From an uncultured Eubacteriales bacterium (GTDB taxonomy: Bacteria > Bacillota > Clostridia > UMGS1883), in the NCBI GenBank assembly GCA_905195005.1, contig CAJJUC010000009.1, positions 1-29,564 on the forward strand: a stretch of 29,564 bases of DNA, given 5' to 3'. The position numbers and the translations under genes are program-made. Shown piece after piece: positions 25,366-29,564 of the stretch. Below the pieces are notes generated by a model. The model did not search any database. It saw only the letters and a program-made list of their open reading frames with translations, and was not told where the DNA came from. Each line of letters begins with the position of its first letter. Positions within the stretch are counted from its first letter, which is position 1.

Positions 25366-28194
25366 TTATTGACCCAGCGAGAAGCACGCACTTTTTGTTT
25401 TTGTTAAATCCGCGCTCCACACATAGCCCTCAATTGAAATTCCTTTTGATATATCCTCAGCCGCAAAGCGTTCCGACACATTAAACGAGTAACCGTATTT
25501 CTGAGGGTCGATGCTTTTTATGCGGTAATCCTTAAGCTCATCTCCGTTATATACCGCCATAATCAGCCATACAGGTTCTCTGCTTTTGCCGTTATTGACA
25601 AAGCTTGCCGAAACAGTTATTTCATCTCCTTTCTTTATATCAACGCTTTGCAGAATTTTTTTATTGCCGTTATATACCGCCCATTCGGAAACGTCAAAGC
25701 CGCCGGGAGCAACGTTGAATTCAACTGTCTGCTCCGTGCCGGACGATTGCCCGAACCGATCGGCAATGTTTCCGGATACAATTATTCTGTTTTTTGATGA
25801 AGTAACGGCGTTGCCGCGCAGAACAATTGCCGCGCTTGTAACCGCCCCCTGCTGAATGCAGCTGACATCATATAACGAATATTTTCTGCCGTTAACAAAC
25901 AAAGTGAAGTTATCCTTGGTTATGTATTTATCTTCAATATAGGTATTGAAATTCAAAATGACTTTGTTTAAATCCGCTGCGGCTGTGTTATCGGATTTTG
26001 AAGCGTCCCTGCCGCTGCTGTTTAAAAATTCAATATTCTTAACATACGGATATTCCATCGAAGCGTATATTTCGGCGTTATCCATGTAGAAATTAACATC
26101 CTTGCCGGGATTGAAATTTGAAATGTTGAATCTCAGGTTATTAAATGTTCCGTCCGTAGTTAACGAAGCCTTTGTTCCGATAAGCTCTCCGTCAAGATAT
26201 AATGAGCTTCGTTTTTCAATAAGGCTGAATTCGTACCTCATATGATGCCACTCGCCCGGCTTAATTGTTTTCCCGCCTATACTGCCGTTTTTGATTGAAT
26301 CCGCAGTGTCGAACTGACCCGATTTTGAATTCAGTATAAACAATTCAATTGTTGTATTATCGGTATCATCAATCATGAAATCGCACTCGGCATTGATTGT
26401 CGCCTGTGAAAACAGGCTGCTTGCCGATTGCAGTACAACCGCAGCAGTTGTTTTGCCGTCTGCCGCCGCACCGACATTAACGCAGTAAGAAAGTCCGAAA
26501 TCTTCTCTGTTCTTTTGATAGGAGGCAGCACAGTTGTTGCCCCAGATCAGCCATTCGCCGCCGCCCTTGTTAAAATCGCATATGCTTATGTCACGTCTGC
26601 CGGATTTCCTGACCGTCACCTGAACAGGGGCGCTTTCGGTTTCCGAGCCGTCATTATCAGCTGCTCTTGCATATACGTTATGAGAACCGATTCCAAGATT
26701 ATCAACCGAAAATGTATACGGCGACGAATCGGAATCGGAGGAGTATTCGGTTCCGTCAATCACAAGAACACACGATACGATTTCTCCGTCCTCATCGGCG
26801 GCGTCTGCCTCCGCTTCAAGCGTTTCTCCGTCAGAAAGCTCGGTACTTTTCACGCTGAGCTTTATATCGGGAGCCTTGTTAGGCTTATATGTCACCGTTA
26901 TCTTCGGTGAAGCAAAGCTTTCTTCACCGATCTTCACAACAGCATATATTTCATAGCTGCCGGCGGCTTTAAATTCATAATTAATACCGTACGGTGCGCT
27001 GCCGGATGTGCCGATGAGCTTTTCATTTACATAGTAATCAACTGCGCCGATACCCTCGGATGAATTTATATCAATCCCGAGATTTATGCTCCCGATTCTT
27101 AACACATCGCCGTTTGAACATCCGGTAATCTTCAGACCGAGTGTGTCAATATAATAACGAACCCTATTCACACCGTCCGCCGATGTTACCGAAAGATACA
27201 ATCCGGGGACAAGCGAAGCATCTGTGTATGATAATCCGTCTGCTGTTTCAAGCGACAGCGCCTCACCGTTCGGAGCTTCGATACCCGATAATAATTTCGC
27301 TGCATCTGTTTCCTTCGGGATTTCCGATATAACGCGGTTTAGTGTATCAACAGAAAACTTTTCCGAAGAAATGGCTATTCTTGATGTCTCACGCGCAGAG
27401 CCAGATTTAAGGTATATGTCATCTATACATATCTGTGATGAGTCTGCCTGCTTAACCTTATTTGTAAGCAGACATTCAATGTAGGTAATTTCCGAAATGT
27501 CCTGTGCCGGAATTTCCGAGAAAAATTCTCCGTCAATGTACACAAGTATCTTATCTCCGGCAGATTCAAGCTCAATCCCGTGCCATTGCCCGATTTCAAA
27601 TTCGGCCGAAAGCTGTTCACCAAATGCATAGAGCGCCCCGTCGGTTGCTATTTTTATTGCGTCAAGCTCTTTTTCTTCTCCGGCTGCGGTTCTGACCCCG
27701 AGCGCTATGCTTTTATCAGCCTTTTTATCCTCGGTGGCAAGTCTTGCACCGAGAGAAAAATCACCCGTCAGGCTAACGCTTTGACGCAGATAGATTTTCA
27801 GATTGGTCTTTGCATTTTTCGTGGATTCAATCCGAACTGACATATTGTCGGCGGCATTTGAATACACCCCGGTTTCGGCATAAAGCTTGCCGAGCGCTGC
27901 GCCGTAGGATGCACCTTTGTACCATTTTTCAAAGCCCTTTGCCGCCGTTGAAGTGCTTCCCGTAAAATCCGTATCAAGCATATATCCGTCCGCGAGTGTT
28001 CCGTTGCCAAGCAGCAAAACGGGATCGGATATTTCTTCCTTTAAATTATCTGCGGTATATTCCGCGCCCGATTCGCCTGAGACCTCAGCAGCGCTTTCAA
28101 CCGAGTCACAGTTTGAGATATCTTCCGCAAATGCTTCCGTAACCGGAGCGCACATTGCAACCGCCAATATTAGAGTGAATATTTTTTTAATCAT
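25366..28194 (-). CDS. Large secreted LamG / Ig-like multidomain protein
   Basis: 942 residues from the ATG at 28194, chosen because GGAG lies 7 nt upstream and a signal peptide starts there (MIKKIFTLILAVAM, cleavage near AFA-ED). A LamG-like domain (about 50-260) comes first, with YIDGEFF and CIDDIYLKS. Two Ig-like domains of the Big_9 type follow, with VDYYVNEKLIGTSGSAPY and a later copy around VLVIDGTEYSS. A second LamG-like domain (about 545-700, YLDGELIG and YMDNAEIYA), an SbsA-like Ig domain with ITKDNFTLFVNG, and the shared C-terminal module complete it. No enzyme motif is seen. It lies directly after the heparinase II/III-like gene. Inferred role: extracellular polysaccharide binding or display. 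Confidence 0.82.
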   Translation of the reverse strand: MIKKIFTLILAVAMCAPVTEAFAEDISNCDSVESAAEVSGESGAEYTADNLKEEISDPVLLLGNGTLADGYMLDTDFTGSTSTAAKGFEKWYKGASYGAALGKLYAETGVYSNAADNMSVRIESTKNAKTNLKIYLRQSVSLTGDFSLGARLATEDKKADKSIALGVRTAAGEEKELDAIKIATDGALYAFGEQLSAEFEIGQWHGIELESAGDKILVYIDGEFFSEIPAQDISEITYIECLLTNKVKQADSSQICIDDIYLKSGSARETSRIAISSEKFSVDTLNRVISEIPKETDAAKLLSGIEAPNGEALSLETADGLSYTDASLVPGLYLSVTSADGVNRVRYYIDTLGLKITGCSNGDVLRIGSINLGIDINSSEGIGAVDYYVNEKLIGTSGSAPYGINYEFKAAGSYEIYAVVKIGEESFASPKITVTYKPNKAPDIKLSVKSTELSDGETLEAEADAADEDGEIVSCVLVIDGTEYSSDSDSSPYTFSVDNLGIGSHNVYARAADNDGSETESAPVQVTVRKSGRRDISICDFNKGGGEWLIWGNNCAASYQKNREDFGLSYCVNVGAAADGKTTAAVVLQSASSLFSQATINAECDFMIDDTDNTTIELFILNSKSGQFDTADSIKNGSIGGKTIKPGEWHHMRYEFSLIEKRSSLYLDGELIGTKASLTTDGTFNNLRFNISNFNPGKDVNFYMDNAEIYASMEYPYVKNIEFLNSSGRDASKSDNTAAADLNKVILNFNTYIEDKYITKDNFTLFVNGRKYSLYDVSCIQQGAVTSAAIVLRGNAVTSSKNRIIVSGNIADRFGQSSGTEQTVEFNVAPGGFDVSEWAVYNGNKKILQSVDIKKGDEITVSASFVNNGKSREPVWLIMAVYNGDELKDYRIKSIDPQKYGYSFNVSERFAAEDISKGISIEGYVWSADLTKTKSACFSLGQ

Positions 28195-28234
28195 AGTGTT
28201 TCTCCATTCTGCCGCTCTGCTGCGGCAATGAACC

Positions 28235-29564
28235 TTACTGCCCAATATCAGGCAAAATACCGTATTCTCCGCCCGGGTTATTATCAGCCCATACGGTGAA
28301 GTATACCTTTTGCATTTTTTCTGCAGAAAAGCTTGCGGTTATTTTCTTCATTGATCTTTTCGGAAACCCTCTGTTCGGAAGGACTTCGGTCGGCTGACTG
28401 CGCGTTGATGTTTCAAGCGGAACCGTATCATGTACCGCAAGTGAAAAATCAATGTTAGCTGCAAAATGCAGATAGAGCTTCTGACTGCCGTTTTTTTCTG
28501 TCAGGCATGCGGTTTTGTTATCTGTTATTTCAACATTTTGCTCTGTGTTCCAAAACCATTTAAAGCTGCTGTCCGCAACAGGAACAATTTCATCCTGTAT
28601 GCACAAAACATCTCTTTTATCCGTTAAACGGAATGTTCTAACCGCCGAGTAAACATCATCTGCATATGCAGCTGTCATATTAATTTTGTAACATGCCTCA
28701 TTATCATTGCACGCGAGCTGAACAATTTGTGACGCTGAATCAAGCACCTGACCGCCGTCTGCATCGGGATTTACGACATAGACATTGTGTGCCTCCGCAC
28801 GATTTACATAAAGGTCATACCTCTCGCTTCCGAAATAATCTCCGTCACTGTATCTTCCGGCGCCGGCATCCGAAGCAAAATTTACTCCGCCGTAGTCATA
28901 AGCAAACGTTCCCATATCAAGCTGCCCGTGCGGAAGATTGTTATTTCCGGCATGTATAAACAGCTTTGCATTATCCCCATTGCTTACAGCAACACCCGCG
29001 CGGGAATATATTTTATCGTTTTTCAGTCCGATATTGCATTTTTCGGTAAAGTATGAATACGGTTTAAGCGTCATTGCACCTTTTGAACCATAAATTTCAT
29101 GCGCATCATACAAGCCCTTGTCCCCGGTCTTTGCGGCAAACCACATAATAGGGTAAAGGCGCATCCAATTATCCGGGTTGTAGTCATGAAATGCAAAGTA
29201 TGTGCCGGATTGGCTGCGGCGCATGTCGTACATAAAATATCCGGTCTCTAAAAATCCGGGGACCTCGGAAAATCCGAAATCCGAGCCATACACGGAATCC
29301 ATACATTCAAGGAATTGATTAACCCCCCAGAACATTTCATAATCCCAATATGCCGCTCCCTCCATGTCGCCCCCGTCAGGCATGAAAGACGTCATCCCGT
29401 ACTCAAGCGAACGGATAGCCGCCTCAAGCGCTTTTGCGCAGATGTCACGATCGGCGGCGGCAAGCTCGTTCATCACGGTTGCCGCTCCGACAGCAACTCC
29501 TCCGGCGCTTATGAGATTCCAGTTATCCGTTCTTCTTGCCCACGGATTTTCGCGGTCCTTACCG
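28235..29564 (-). CDS. Heparinase II/III-like family protein, 5' end cut by window
   Basis: 443 codons are visible, and the frame stays open to the right edge with coding-like sequence (ARRTDNWNLISAGGVAVG), so the Met at 29476 is internal. The segment covers the end of the helical toroid and the C-terminal beta-sandwich. GNNNLPHGQLDMGTFAYD, FASDAGAGRYSD and RAEAHNVYVVN match the heparinase II/III signature (PF07940), with the conserved His residues. Family members cleave uronate-containing polysaccharides by beta-elimination (PL12, PL15, PL17, PL21), but many homologues in Bacillota are untested. Substrate and signal peptide cannot be judged from this fragment. Its position first in the visible block suggests an early step in depolymerisation. 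Confidence 0.85.
   Translation of the reverse strand, partial: GKDRENPWARRTDNWNLISAGGVAVGAATVMNELAAADRDICAKALEAAIRSLEYGMTSFMPDGGDMEGAAYWDYEMFWGVNQFLECMDSVYGSDFGFSEVPGFLETGYFMYDMRRSQSGTYFAFHDYNPDNWMRLYPIMWFAAKTGDKGLYDAHEIYGSKGAMTLKPYSYFTEKCNIGLKNDKIYSRAGVAVSNGDNAKLFIHAGNNNLPHGQLDMGTFAYDYGGVNFASDAGAGRYSDGDYFGSERYDLYVNRAEAHNVYVVNPDADGGQVLDSASQIVQLACNDNEACYKINMTAAYADDVYSAVRTFRLTDKRDVLCIQDEIVPVADSSFKWFWNTEQNVEITDNKTACLTEKNGSQKLYLHFAANIDFSLAVHDTVPLETSTRSQPTEVLPNRGFPKRSMKKITASFSAEKMQKVYFTVWADNNPGGEYGILPDIGQ

Noticed and set aside
28235..29476. ATG at 29476 as the start of the heparinase II/III-like gene
   Set aside because: The frame stays open and family-like to the right edge, so this Met is internal.

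Overview
The window looks like part of a glycan-utilisation locus from a member of Bacillota, most likely a class Clostridia anaerobe. Four things point there: S-layer homology (SLH) domains, lipoprotein solute-binding proteins with LplB/LplC-type CUT1 permeases, strong AGGAGG-type ribosome binding sites, and occasional TTG/GTG starts. The exact genus cannot be read from the sequence. Every convincing gene is on the minus strand, so transcription runs from high to low coordinates. Both ends are cut inside genes: a heparinase II/III-like protein at the right edge and a beta-galactosidase-like enzyme at the left edge. I see no tRNA, rRNA, CRISPR array or complete mobile element.

Upstream block (29564 to about 17289): heparinase II/III-like protein, two large secreted LamG/Ig-like proteins, a lipoprotein solute-binding protein, an intracellular GH95 alpha-L-fucosidase/galactosidase and an ADP-ribosylglycohydrolase-fold protein. 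A 28-codon candidate ORF may follow. Two terminator-like hairpins then end the block (17289-17340 and 17239-17261).

Downstream block (about 17224 to 1): a near-consensus promoter (TTGACG, 17 bp, TATACT) lies just after the terminators and drives permease LplB-like, permease LplC-like, solute-binding lipoprotein, GH1 beta-glycosidase and FAD-dependent oxidoreductase. These are followed by two SLH-type secreted proteins, two secreted multi-module FN3/CBM-like proteins and a long secreted GH42-like enzyme with a CBM-like insert. Gaps are short or absent and several ribosome binding sites lie in the end of the preceding gene, so this reads as one operon. The one gap with an AT-rich stretch (5404-5487) has no convincing promoter.

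Working model (inference): surface proteins (SLH, LamG, CBM/FN3 modules), the exported GH42-like enzyme and possibly the heparinase II/III-like protein bind and trim a fucose- or L-galactose-containing, probably uronate-containing polysaccharide. Lipoproteins and the CUT1 permeases import fragments. GH95, GH1, the FAD oxidoreductase and the ADP-ribosylglycohydrolase-like protein work in the cytoplasm. No transporter ATPase and no regulator is encoded here. The most interesting parts are the set of large non-catalytic secreted proteins that share modules with each other and with the GH42-like enzyme, and the structured 384-bp gap between the two blocks.
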